In this document: piece by piece, positions 42,059 through 51,215 of the stretch | Numbering within the stretch: position 1 is the stretch's first letter | Layout of the letters: every line of letters starts with the position of its first letter | Assembly: GCA_947644715.1 (NCBI GenBank) | Contig: CANSAP010000004.1 | Location: 36,674 to 100,673 of the forward strand | Direction of reading: 5' to 3' | From: an uncultured Bacteroidales bacterium | Lineage (GTDB): Bacteria; Bacteroidota; Bacteroidia; Bacteroidales; Muribaculaceae | DNA length: 64,000 bases | Position numbers and translations under genes: made by a program | Notes under the pieces: generated by a model | The model's database searches: none | What the model saw: the letters and a program-made list of their open reading frames with translations, nothing else | Told to the model about the DNA's origin: nothing

Positions 42059-43342
42059 ATGCCGATACAAATGCTTCCCCGACTGACATTTACGAGTGTT
42101 CCCTCGGAACAGCTTGCAGACTTGGCGTATGCCCTTGATTGCTGTCTGAGTGCCTCATCAGGTATGAGTTCTGAACGGCACCGGCAAGTGGCTCAGGCAT
42201 GCAAGCTCAAAACTCAACAACTTCTTCGAGAGCTGCGTCACAGGCAAGCAAAGGAGGGAACAACCCCTCCCCTCGCCTACGCCGGTTGGATGCTGACCCG
42301 CAACGCCGAAGCGCTTGCCGGCATTTCTTGGGATGGCATCACAGCTGACTATCACAGCATTATGTGCTGCATCTGCGCCCTGCATATCAGCAACAACAAC
42401 AAGATTAAACGCCTGATTAGACCTTGGTTGGATTCTGCTGACCATAACTCAATCACCTACTTTGCGGCAGCCTGTCGATATTACTCTGCAATCAAGAATA
42501 TAACGGCTCGGCGCAAGGTTGTTAGGGAATTTGATCAATTCATTGCCGGACTCGATTATTCACAACTTACGGAAACAGAGCTTCTAAGGCTCCACTCTAT
42601 GAGTGCCCTTTGGCTGGAACGCCGCGAACTGAAAGGTTTGGAGCAAAATACCCGCACAGATTTTTTGCGGATAGCAAATGCTTTGCCCGCCTCCTCTCCG
42701 GCACGGTTGCTTCAGTTATCCGAAAACCTTGAGGCAGAAAATCGCGCCCGGTGCTTATCTCTAACCTGCTCTCAGCGACAGCCGTTAAAAGTCTTTGTTT
42801 CAGCACAGTATCCTGACGACGACTCATTAGCAGCGTACATCACCGCACTTACCGGCAAGCCCTCATATCACTCTCGGGAGATGCTGATTGGAATTGCTGA
42901 CTACCTCCAGACCTCCATCATCGAAAAGGGCAAAGCGGCCGACTACATAGCGGCAATCACAGCCATCCTGAACACAGGAATGCCACACTTCAATTATCCG
43001 AAGATAGCGAAGGGGCTGGAGCAAACTGTCAAGCAGCTGGCGAAATCGCATGCCAAGCCTCGCCTTGAGCTTGCGGCAGCCTACAACACTCTGTGGCAAC
43101 AAACCCTGAAGTCCGGCTACCTTAACCACTACGAACAAATAGTCAGACACTGCTATTTTACATTAGCCGGCAAACGCACCTACACCAACCTCGGCATAGA
43201 CACAAGCGACCCGGATTCCCTCCGGACCGCCCTCAACTTCCTGTCGGCCAACCGCGAAGCCCTATGGGTAATGAGCGACCAATACGACGTCGACACGCTC
43301 CTCCGCCGGTATTCACAAACAAGCCGTCACCCCAACTACTGA
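42059..43342 (+). CDS. Unrecognised helical protein of the capsule leader region
   Basis: A 427-aa soluble protein that I do not recognise. It is predicted mostly helical, with leucine- and alanine-rich segments and no signal peptide, membrane helix or known enzyme motif. The track start at 42008 overlaps upxY; the ATG at 42059 lies 16 nt after the upxY stop and is preferred. It occupies the slot where Bacteroides capsule loci carry upxZ (a ~160-aa inhibitor of other loci's UpxY), but it is much longer and looks unrelated. A regulatory partner of UpxY is a guess from position. Confidence 0.6.
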   Translation: MPIQMLPRLTFTSVPSEQLADLAYALDCCLSASSGMSSERHRQVAQACKLKTQQLLRELRHRQAKEGTTPPLAYAGWMLTRNAEALAGISWDGITADYHSIMCCICALHISNNNKIKRLIRPWLDSADHNSITYFAAACRYYSAIKNITARRKVVREFDQFIAGLDYSQLTETELLRLHSMSALWLERRELKGLEQNTRTDFLRIANALPASSPARLLQLSENLEAENRARCLSLTCSQRQPLKVFVSAQYPDDDSLAAYITALTGKPSYHSREMLIGIADYLQTSIIEKGKAADYIAAITAILNTGMPHFNYPKIAKGLEQTVKQLAKSHAKPRLELAAAYNTLWQQTLKSGYLNHYEQIVRHCYFTLAGKRTYTNLGIDTSDPDSLRTALNFLSANREALWVMSDQYDVDTLLRRYSQTSRHPNY

Positions 43343-43471
43343 CATACCCCTTTAGCGTATTCCTAACCGGAACGATTTCCCTGCATCAATTAGCGTAGTA
43401 CGGATAAAGCATAAATGTAGAATTGCCAATAAGCACATTGTCAAACAATCGCTGATTACCAAGACCAAAAA

Positions 43472-45001
43472 ATGTCCTCTAATAAGACAGTAGCAAAAAA
43501 TACGATAATACTGTATATACGTATGGTGGTCACAATGCTAATTGGCATGTGGACGTCGCGTATTGTGCTAAATGCACTTGGATTCACAGACCAAGGTCTA
43601 TATAATGTTGTTGGAGGTGTAGTTGGGTTCTCCTCTCTTATCACAGCATCCATTAGTGGTTCCATCACCCGCTTCATAACATATGAAATTGGAAGAGGCA
43701 ATATTACTAAGATTAACATAGCAGTTCAGAACGCTGTTTCAGTTCAATGGTTTTTAGCCGCTATAGTATTAATTATCGGAGAAACTTTGGGACTATGGTT
43801 TATCAACACCCAATTAGTTATCCCTGAAGGGAGACTATTTGCAGTTAATTGTGTTTATCAATTCTCAATTGCCAATATCGTAATTGTATTACTATCCAGT
43901 GCGCCTAACGCTCTCATCGTTGCCTATGAGAGAATGAATGTATTTGCTTTCGTTTCCATGGCCACAGCAGTAGGCTCATTTTGTATTAGTTTAATAATTG
44001 CTCATTGTTCTTTCGATCGCTTGATTTTCTACTCCTTTCTCCTCTCTTTTCAATCTTTAATTGTCCGAATATTCTACTACATCTATATAAAAAAAACATT
44101 TCCCGAATTGCGCCTCAAATTCGGATTTGACCGACAAATATTCAAACCAATCTTTGCCTTTGCCGGTTGGAATGCAATTGGAACGTCTTCCTCTATATTA
44201 CGTACGTCCGGCACAAGTGTATTATTAAATATCTTTGGCGGTCCGATGGCCAATACGATTAATGGAATAGCAAATCAGATAAATGCGCTTGCAACCATAT
44301 TAGTAAACGATTTCACCACAGCTTACTCTCCGCAAATTACCAAACGCTATGCGGCAGGAGAGTATCATAGCCTGATTACGTTTACTCATCAATGTGCCAA
44401 AATATCATATTCTTTAATAGCGTCCATTGCCATTCCGGTGCTATTCAATATGGAACCATTATTAATACTTTGGCTAAAAAAGATTCCACCGGGCACCTGC
44501 ATATTCGGACAATTAATAATTATTTATTCATTAATTGACGGATTATGCCGTCCCCTTATTTGCGCGAAAAGTGCAACCGGAGATATACGGAATTATCAGA
44601 TAATTGTAGGTGGGATATTAGTTCTGACATTACCATTGACTTACATCTTTTTGAAAATGGGTTTACCCTTGTATTTCTCTTACGTTTCAATGGTGATAAC
44701 AGCCGTTGGAGCTTTTATCGCACGAATGGTTATGCTTAAAAATTCCATACCATATTGGAGTTCGTTTGCATTTATAAAGAAAATTGTATTACGGTGCTTG
44801 TTAGCAACATTGGTATGCCTGATTGTTCCCGCAATATTACAGCAGACAATGCCAACTAACACCTATTCTATACTTGCACAGTTTGGTATCGGAGTCATGT
44901 GGTGTGCAGGTAGCCTGTTTCTAATTGCGATGAATCAACATGAACAAAAATTTGTTATTGAATTACTCAGGAAATTAAAGTCAAAAATTTTTAGACAATG
45001 A
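43472..45001 (+). CDS. Polysaccharide flippase (Wzx-like)
   Basis: A 509-aa inner-membrane protein with about 14 hydrophobic helices. It begins NTIILYIRMVVTMLIGMWTSRIVLNALGFTDQGLYNVVGGVVGF, the standard start of the oligosaccharide flippase / MATE-like polysaccharide-biosynthesis family. It would move the lipid-linked repeat unit to the periplasmic face. It is the first structural gene of the capsule operon, and from here the DNA is visibly AT-richer than before. Its stop overlaps the FrhB-like gene (ATGA). Confidence 0.88.
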   Translation: MSSNKTVAKNTIILYIRMVVTMLIGMWTSRIVLNALGFTDQGLYNVVGGVVGFSSLITASISGSITRFITYEIGRGNITKINIAVQNAVSVQWFLAAIVLIIGETLGLWFINTQLVIPEGRLFAVNCVYQFSIANIVIVLLSSAPNALIVAYERMNVFAFVSMATAVGSFCISLIIAHCSFDRLIFYSFLLSFQSLIVRIFYYIYIKKTFPELRLKFGFDRQIFKPIFAFAGWNAIGTSSSILRTSGTSVLLNIFGGPMANTINGIANQINALATILVNDFTTAYSPQITKRYAAGEYHSLITFTHQCAKISYSLIASIAIPVLFNMEPLLILWLKKIPPGTCIFGQLIIIYSLIDGLCRPLICAKSATGDIRNYQIIVGGILVLTLPLTYIFLKMGLPLYFSYVSMVITAVGAFIARMVMLKNSIPYWSSFAFIKKIVLRCLLATLVCLIVPAILQQTMPTNTYSILAQFGIGVMWCAGSLFLIAMNQHEQKFVIELLRKLKSKIFRQ

Positions 45002-45945
45002 AGATTATTGCCTATCAAAATCCTGATTATACCACTTTACTACATAGTTCGTCAGGGGGAGCATTCACCCGGTTAGCTCAAAGTGTACTACATCAAGGGG
45101 GAATAGTTTACGGAGCTGCCTTTAATGCTGACTGGACAGTAACTCACAAAAGAGTGGATAACGAAGCTGACTTACGATTATTGCAAAGCAGCAAATACCT
45201 TTTCAGTGATTATTTGAGTTCAATCTCTTTGGTAATGGCTGACATGAGAAATGGAAAGAGGGTATTATTCAGTGGCACCCCATGCCAAGTAGCAGCTCTA
45301 CAAAAACGCATTGGGAAAAACGCAAATCTTTTACTGATTGAAGTAGCTTGTCACGGATCCCCTGAGCGAAAATATTGGGAGAAGTATCTTGAGAGTATAT
45401 GTAAAAAAACTCACCATCAAAAGGAAGACATAATAGAAGTAAATTTCCGTGACAAGCGTAATGGATGGGCTGCATACAACTTAACTATAAAATTTAAGGA
45501 CGGACAAGAATTTTCAGAGCGAGCCACAGACAACCTTTATATGAGAGCATTCCTTAAGAATTACACCTTGCGAAAGGCATGCTTCAAGTGTCCATTTAAG
45601 TATCCGTCCGGAAGTAAAGCGGATATCACATTAGGTGATTTTTGGGGTAACTATAAGATATTGCCGGATGTTGATGGGACATCAGGTATATCAATAGTAA
45701 TCTTCAACACCGAAAATGGGTTAAAAGAGATCGGACATTTAAGACCAAATTGGAAGGTTGATATTGAAAAGGCTATAGTATACAATCCTGCAATTACGGA
45801 ATGCGCTAAAAAGCCGGCATTATATAACGAATTTAGCACTGAATTCCAAAATTCAAACAGAGCCTTAAAAGTATTTTCAAAATATGTTGGAGACAGTCTA
45901 ATATTAAAACTGAAAAAATATACTCAGCGACTTCTTCATCTGTAA
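44998..45945 (+). CDS. FrhB-like (F420 hydrogenase/dehydrogenase beta subunit family) protein
   Basis: A 315-aa protein with SSSGGAFTRLAQ at the start, VLFSGTPCQVAALQKRIG, a VACHGSP block, and RKACFKCPFKYPSGSKADITLGDFWG, all features of the FrhB family C-terminal region. No N-terminal ferredoxin domain is seen, so electron transfer is limited to the bound cofactor and CxxC. In capsule loci such genes usually sit beside pyruvyltransferases, as here (next gene, 24 nt away). A redox step on a sugar nucleotide or the ketal is possible but unproven. Confidence 0.85.
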   Translation: MKIIAYQNPDYTTLLHSSSGGAFTRLAQSVLHQGGIVYGAAFNADWTVTHKRVDNEADLRLLQSSKYLFSDYLSSISLVMADMRNGKRVLFSGTPCQVAALQKRIGKNANLLLIEVACHGSPERKYWEKYLESICKKTHHQKEDIIEVNFRDKRNGWAAYNLTIKFKDGQEFSERATDNLYMRAFLKNYTLRKACFKCPFKYPSGSKADITLGDFWGNYKILPDVDGTSGISIVIFNTENGLKEIGHLRPNWKVDIEKAIVYNPAITECAKKPALYNEFSTEFQNSNRALKVFSKYVGDSLILKLKKYTQRLLHL

Positions 45946-45969
45946 AAATCACAACGCAGGATTATTAGT

Positions 45970-47091
45970 ATGAAAATCGGAATACTGACGCATCCATTGG
46001 TAAACAACTATGGCGGAATATTGCAAAACTTCGCCTTGCAGTATGTGCTTGAACAACTGGGACATCAAGTTGCAACTGTAAATATTGACATTGATTACCA
46101 TTTACCCTTACTGAGGATGTGTGGCGGTTGGTTTAATAGGTTGCGAATGCATTATCTCAAAGGAATGAGGGTGCCATTGGCTTTCAATCCGAAGCCTTCA
46201 TCTGCCGAATTAGATATAATCAACCGGAACACTCTCGATTTTATACGCCGTAATATAAAGCTTACGGAAACCGTAACGCATTTCTATAATCTGCCGCTGC
46301 TGGATAAAAAATATAATTTTGATGCTTATGTGATTGGAAGCGACCAAGTGTGGAATCCTCAGCTCTGCCCATGGTATTTCGGCAGTTTTACCAACCGTAA
46401 TGATGTGAAATTTATTGCGTACGCTGCATCTTTCGGACATGATGAGTGGCGCATGAATCAGGATTTGACGGCACAATGCGCTGAATTAGCAAAAAAATTT
46501 AGTGCCATATCAGTCAGGGAGAAAAGTGCAGTAAGGTTATGTCAAGAGTATCTTGGAGTTGATGCAAAGCATGTAATTGACCCGACTCTTCTGCTATCAA
46601 AAGAAATATATCTAAAAAGAATTACAATTGCTGAAGAGAAGAATGTTCTATTTTCATACATTCTTGACCAAGATGATTGCAAGACATTAATTACAAAGAC
46701 AATATCGGAAAATAAAGGTCTCTCGGTTAGAACAAGCATGCCTAATGAAACATATTTGAGAGGACTGTCGAGAATTGAGAACTGCATTTATCCTTCGTTC
46801 AATCAATGGATTAACGGATTTAACAACGCAGAATTTGTGGTTACCGACTCTTTTCACGGCACAGTCTTTGCCATTCTCTTCAATGTTCCATTTGTGGCAA
46901 TCGGAAACCGGCAGAGAGGCATGACCCGGTTCAAGAGTCTACTGAAAACTTTTGGACTTGAAGATCGTTTGGTATCAAATCCGGAAGAAGCATACGCTAT
47001 TGCCAATAAACCGATAAATTATACTCCGGTAAACGAAATATTGACAACAGAGCGCCAGAAGGCTTTAGATTTTCTAAATAATATCTCATGA
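45970..47091 (+). CDS. Polysaccharide pyruvyl transferase
   Basis: A 373-aa cytoplasmic enzyme of the pyruvyltransferase family, which adds a pyruvate ketal to a sugar residue using phosphoenolpyruvate. Motifs: NNYGGILQNFALQYVL near the start, YVIGSDQVWNPQL, FVTDSFHGTVFAILFNVPFVAIG with the conserved His, and RFKSLLKTFGL. It follows the FrhB-like gene by 24 nt and overlaps the next glycosyltransferase gene by 4 nt. A pyruvylated residue in the capsule is likely; which sugar cannot be told. Confidence 0.9.
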   Translation: MKIGILTHPLVNNYGGILQNFALQYVLEQLGHQVATVNIDIDYHLPLLRMCGGWFNRLRMHYLKGMRVPLAFNPKPSSAELDIINRNTLDFIRRNIKLTETVTHFYNLPLLDKKYNFDAYVIGSDQVWNPQLCPWYFGSFTNRNDVKFIAYAASFGHDEWRMNQDLTAQCAELAKKFSAISVREKSAVRLCQEYLGVDAKHVIDPTLLLSKEIYLKRITIAEEKNVLFSYILDQDDCKTLITKTISENKGLSVRTSMPNETYLRGLSRIENCIYPSFNQWINGFNNAEFVVTDSFHGTVFAILFNVPFVAIGNRQRGMTRFKSLLKTFGLEDRLVSNPEEAYAIANKPINYTPVNEILTTERQKALDFLNNIS

Positions 47092-48050
47092 AGTTGTCTA
47101 TCATCATTCCTGTCTACAACGTAGAAAAGTATCTTGACGAGTGTCTGCAATCGCTATTCTGTCAGAAACTCGAGGAAAGCGACTTTGAAATATTGCTGAT
47201 TGATGACGGGTCTACGGATAGCAGTCTTTCTATCGCAAATAATTGGTGCAAACAACATGGTAATATAAGAGTTTTCCAACAGGAAAATCAGGGTCAAGCG
47301 GTTGCACGCAATCTTGGTATTGATAATGCAGTTGGGGATTATCTTATGTTCGTTGACTCTGATGACTATCTCTTGCCTGAAAAGCTATCCACCCTACTTA
47401 CGCTTGCTCAGAACTACCAAGAATGCTCGATTATATTCAAATTACTACTAGAACAGCCCAATAGTACTACCCAAATTTCTCCAATATATGGAGTTGATTA
47501 CCATCACCTTTACAGTGGGCAAGAGGTTGCCCTGAGACACTTTGTTTTTGGAAGCATGTGCCGAGGAATATTTCCGCGCAAGGTTTTTACCGAACACAAT
47601 CTCCGCTTCAAGTCTGGATTCACTCACGAGGATGCCGAATTATGCTTCAGATTATATCCGAAGATGAAACAAGTGCTATTTGTGGATGAAGAGGTCTATT
47701 TCTATCGATTTAACGAGCAAAGCACTGACAGATCGACCAACATTGCCAAATTAAAAAGAAACATTGAATCGGATGCATTGGTGGTATCCAATATATTCAA
47801 GCATCTAAATTCTTACTCAGAGCCTATACAAAAGCGCTACAAAACCATTGCAAATTCTATAATGACCTCTTTCTTCTTGCGTGTCAAGAATAACGGTATT
47901 TGGACGAAAGAAGATTTCAACGAAAGAATCAATTGGCTCAGGAGTTTGAATGTTTACCCCATCAAGGGCGCAACGAATTCTTGGAAAACGTATTGTCTGT
48001 CAAAATTATTCAACATCAAACCTCTCTTGAAGTTATACATTTTCGGCTAA
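47088..48050 (+). CDS. Family 2 glycosyltransferase
   Basis: A 320-aa GT-A enzyme. KLSIIIPVYNVEKYLDECLQSL, LLIDDGSTDSSLSI (nucleotide Asp), MFVDSDDYLLPEKL (DxD) and the helical tail are typical. It begins in the pyruvyltransferase stop (ATGA). It probably adds one sugar of the repeat unit to the polyprenyl lipid. After it, 103 nt separate it from the acetyltransferase gene, without an obvious promoter. Confidence 0.9.
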   Translation: MKLSIIIPVYNVEKYLDECLQSLFCQKLEESDFEILLIDDGSTDSSLSIANNWCKQHGNIRVFQQENQGQAVARNLGIDNAVGDYLMFVDSDDYLLPEKLSTLLTLAQNYQECSIIFKLLLEQPNSTTQISPIYGVDYHHLYSGQEVALRHFVFGSMCRGIFPRKVFTEHNLRFKSGFTHEDAELCFRLYPKMKQVLFVDEEVYFYRFNEQSTDRSTNIAKLKRNIESDALVVSNIFKHLNSYSEPIQKRYKTIANSIMTSFFLRVKNNGIWTKEDFNERINWLRSLNVYPIKGATNSWKTYCLSKLFNIKPLLKLYIFG

Positions 48051-48153
48051 ACAGAACCATTTTAGAGCCGCTATCTTATTCCACCACATAAACTACTTCA
48101 ATAATCATTGAATTTCAAGCAGGCCATCACGACGCCCACCCAAAAGAGCTATA

Positions 48154-48834
48154 ATGATTTCAAAGATTGCCGCAATATTAAAAAGTAGCCACACATTGTT
48201 AATATTGGCTTCCTTTTGCCACAACATGTTATTTTCCCCTTCATTAATAACATGTTATCTAAAGAAAAACAGAATTACAATTAAGGGTACTTTTCTGAGA
48301 GGTGTTAAAATAAAGGCTTCGCGAGGCGCTATAATACATATTGGTGAGAAGACGATAATGAGAAATTGTTCTTTGACTGCAGAAGGCGCAAACAGCAGAA
48401 TCTTCATTGAAGGAGGAGGCACCAATATTAAAAACAGTACGTTTGTGGCCGACCAAGAGAGTGGAGTCATAAGCATCGCTCATGGCTTCACAAGCGAAGG
48501 ATGTCATCTAAAGGCTCATGAAGGGAAAGTTATCACTGTCGGACATGACTGCATGTTTTCTTCTGACATCTATGCCTCGACAACAGATTTTCATTCGATA
48601 CTATCCATGGAAGATGATTCACGAATCAACCCGGCCAAGGATATCATTATTGGGAACCATGTTTGGTTCGGACGTAATGTCAGCGTAATGAAAGGGGTTA
48701 CGATATGCGATGACGTAATTGTGGGCATGAACAGCACTGTCTCAAAACCTTTGACACAGCCCCACTCAGTCTATGCCGGCACGCCTGCATGCAGAATCAA
48801 GACGCGTGTATCCTGGATTAGAAAAATGATATAA
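48154..48834 (+). CDS. Hexapeptide acyltransferase (WbbJ-like)
   Basis: A 226-aa protein: residues about 15-37 contain a hydrophobic stretch, then left-handed beta-helix repeats (KTIMRNCSLTAEGANSRIF ... DIIIGNHVWFGRNVSVMKGVTICDDVIVGMNSTV). The family transfers acetyl or another acyl group to sugars from acyl-CoA. VWFGRN with nearby TDFHS His supports a catalytic site. It lies between glycosyltransferase genes, separated by 103 nt upstream and 1 nt downstream, so it probably acts on the capsule repeat unit. Confidence 0.85.
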   Translation: MISKIAAILKSSHTLLILASFCHNMLFSPSLITCYLKKNRITIKGTFLRGVKIKASRGAIIHIGEKTIMRNCSLTAEGANSRIFIEGGGTNIKNSTFVADQESGVISIAHGFTSEGCHLKAHEGKVITVGHDCMFSSDIYASTTDFHSILSMEDDSRINPAKDIIIGNHVWFGRNVSVMKGVTICDDVIVGMNSTVSKPLTQPHSVYAGTPACRIKTRVSWIRKMI

Positions 48835-48835
48835 C

Positions 48836-50035
48836 ATGAAGCGGATTGCATTAATTACTCTGCACACCCCAACCGCCACTAACTTTGGCGGAGCGAGTGC
48901 TTTGCCTTATCATTTGGTGAAATTCAGGCCAAAGGATACAGAGGTGGAGATATGGTCGTTCAACACGAATGGATGCGACCAATCTCGCATCTCAGCATCG
49001 GAGAAAGAGTTAGGTCTCAAGATACATCTACTCGATATTCCCAAGAAAATGCGCTGGCTAACATCTTCAGCTGTACGTCTTTTTCTGCCTCGGCCCTACC
49101 AAGATTATCTCTCGATTTCTGACAAGGCTGTGGGTGAGATAAATGCATATTTGAATGGTAATACAACACATGGACTATGGATTTATGGCGAAGAGTTAGC
49201 CGGATTGGCACGTCGAATTCCTGGATACAAGACTGTAGTCACCACCCCGGACTGTGAGGCCCTGTATTATCTGAGAATGATGGGCATGCGCGGAGTAGGA
49301 ACCAGTTGGAAGTGGCTTGCGCGATACACCCTTATGTATCGACGCTACTGTCGCCATACGGCTATGATGCCCTCTTCCGACAACATCACCTATCATCTTG
49401 TTGGCAAAGAGGATCAGAAGTTGTTCAGCAAACTCAACCCCAAGGCTCATAGCGTTTTTATCCATCATCCTCACTACGATGTTACAGAGCGGACGGTTGA
49501 GCAAGCCAAGAACAGAAAACTGCGAATTTTGATTGCGGGGCGCAATAATGTCTATATGGCAGCCGCAACCGGGGAAGCTATTGACTCATTAATCTCGGCA
49601 GGAGTCACACTTTCCGGTGCCTATGAGATTTCGTTTCTCGGCAAAGGTTGGGATGAGGCCGCAAAACGACTTTCAGACGCAGGCTACGAGGTGCATACCA
49701 TAGGCTACGTGGAGGATTATATCGCCGAAATTCAGCGCCATGACATTCAACTAACACCCATCTCCGTGGGTACAGGGACAAAGGGCAAGGTGCTCGATGC
49801 CTTTGCCAACGGACTTCTGGTGGTTGGCACCCCTCTTGCTCTGGAAAATATTGCCGTCGAATCCGGGAAATCATGCATTCAGTATGAAACCGGAGAGGAA
49901 CTGACCTCTGCCCTTCATGAATTGGCGGAAAATCATAACGCAGTGAAAGAGCTGGCGTCTGCCGGTCGGGCAGCAATCTTAGCACAACATGGTCGGGCCG
50001 AAATCGCCCGTCAAGTGTTTTCTTATTTCTATTGA
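48836..50035 (+). CDS. Glycosyltransferase, GT4-like
   Basis: A 399-aa GT-B type protein. The N-terminal half has NFGGASALPYHLVKF; the C-terminal half contains the donor-binding block (LKILIAGRNN-type LRILIAGRNNVYM, EISFLGKGWDEA, SVGTGTKGKVLDAFANGLLVVGTP). The last segment, with GTKGKVLDAFA, replaces the usual EGFPNVILEA motif and is shared with some GT4/GT1-like capsule enzymes. The gene follows the acyltransferase by 1 nt and precedes the polymerase gene by 10 nt. The donor is unknown. Confidence 0.8.
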   Translation: MKRIALITLHTPTATNFGGASALPYHLVKFRPKDTEVEIWSFNTNGCDQSRISASEKELGLKIHLLDIPKKMRWLTSSAVRLFLPRPYQDYLSISDKAVGEINAYLNGNTTHGLWIYGEELAGLARRIPGYKTVVTTPDCEALYYLRMMGMRGVGTSWKWLARYTLMYRRYCRHTAMMPSSDNITYHLVGKEDQKLFSKLNPKAHSVFIHHPHYDVTERTVEQAKNRKLRILIAGRNNVYMAAATGEAIDSLISAGVTLSGAYEISFLGKGWDEAAKRLSDAGYEVHTIGYVEDYIAEIQRHDIQLTPISVGTGTKGKVLDAFANGLLVVGTPLALENIAVESGKSCIQYETGEELTSALHELAENHNAVKELASAGRAAILAQHGRAEIARQVFSYFY

Positions 50036-50045
50036 ATCAATCCCT

Positions 50046-51215
50046 ATGTGGTTGTACTTAATAATTTTCGCGATACCACTTTTTGCGTATCTGAAAGGGC
50101 CTGCTGTCAACAGGAATAAAAAGTTTCTGGCATATTACCTTGGTGCGCTTGCGCTTTTTGTCGGATTGTCTGACATGTTTGGTGGCTATGACCGGTTCAT
50201 TTACGGTGAAGTGTTTGACAATATCGCAAATGGCGTAACGAAGGGCTTCGGTTATAAGTCCATAATAGTTCTAACATATTTCGAACCGGCATTTTCCGCA
50301 CTGGGTTATCTTATAGCCTTAATCACAGAAAACAGATACATATACATTCTGCTCATAACCCTGCTGATATACTTCTGCCTGTATAAGGCTTTTGAGAAAT
50401 ATATGCCCAATTATCCGTTGGCTATCATGATATTTCTCGGCATGGCTTTCTTCTTCACCTTTACTTATCTGAGACAAGTGTTGGCCTTCACCGTCGCATG
50501 GTTTGGTGTAAAGTATTTGATTGAAAGAAAAGTATGGAAATTCCTCGCCGTAGTAGTCTTGGTTGCAATGCTCCACAAGTCAGGCATTGTCTTTGCAATA
50601 CTATACATTTTACCGCTGAAAAAAATTAAACCTGCAATCGTCATAGTCACATTAATGCTATGCGCAGCTGCCGGACTCTCCGGCGTAACCGGAGCGCTCT
50701 ACGATGCATATGCAGATACGACCACAATGCATCTGAACAGTTATAATACAGATTCAAACGCCCGAGTTGCCTACTTCATCGAAGTCGTATTCTTCACATG
50801 GATTATCCTGAGCAACTACAAGAGCATAGAACCTACGCGCCGCAATATAGCCTACTTAAATATGGCTTGGACCTTCTGCGCAATCCTGCTTCTGTTTATG
50901 CGCTCCGGCGATGGTGGCCGTGTTGCCTGGTTCTTTATCCTGGGTATAATATACACTGTCTCGCTGATTAGCACATCCGAACAGAATCATCGAAAAATTA
51001 AAAACGGCATTGGCTCTCTTATGATAGTAGTCATGCTGGGTCTCTACTTGCGTGTATATCAGGCTTGGCAAAACGGCTATTACCTTTACCCTTACAAAAC
51101 ATTTCTCACAAATGGCCAGCGCCCGGAGTACACCACCGGCGCACGGTTTGAATATGACCAAAATTACAATCGGGATAAATTCTATCGCCCGGCCTTCAGG
51201 TTCTTGAAAAAATGA
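50046..51215 (+). CDS. EpsG-family protein, probable capsule polymerase (Wzy-like)
   Basis: A 389-aa inner-membrane protein with about ten helices. SDMFGGYDRFIYGEVFDNI and FFTFTYLRQVLAFTVAWFGVKYLI are features of the EpsG family, which fills the Wzy role in many Bacteroidales capsule loci. It would join repeat units on the periplasmic side. The track start at 49989 lies inside the previous gene; the ATG at 50046, 10 nt after its stop, begins the first helix. It overlaps the next glycosyltransferase by 4 nt. Confidence 0.87.
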   Translation: MWLYLIIFAIPLFAYLKGPAVNRNKKFLAYYLGALALFVGLSDMFGGYDRFIYGEVFDNIANGVTKGFGYKSIIVLTYFEPAFSALGYLIALITENRYIYILLITLLIYFCLYKAFEKYMPNYPLAIMIFLGMAFFFTFTYLRQVLAFTVAWFGVKYLIERKVWKFLAVVVLVAMLHKSGIVFAILYILPLKKIKPAIVIVTLMLCAAAGLSGVTGALYDAYADTTTMHLNSYNTDSNARVAYFIEVVFFTWIILSNYKSIEPTRRNIAYLNMAWTFCAILLLFMRSGDGGRVAWFFILGIIYTVSLISTSEQNHRKIKNGIGSLMIVVMLGLYLRVYQAWQNGYYLYPYKTFLTNGQRPEYTTGARFEYDQNYNRDKFYRPAFRFLKK

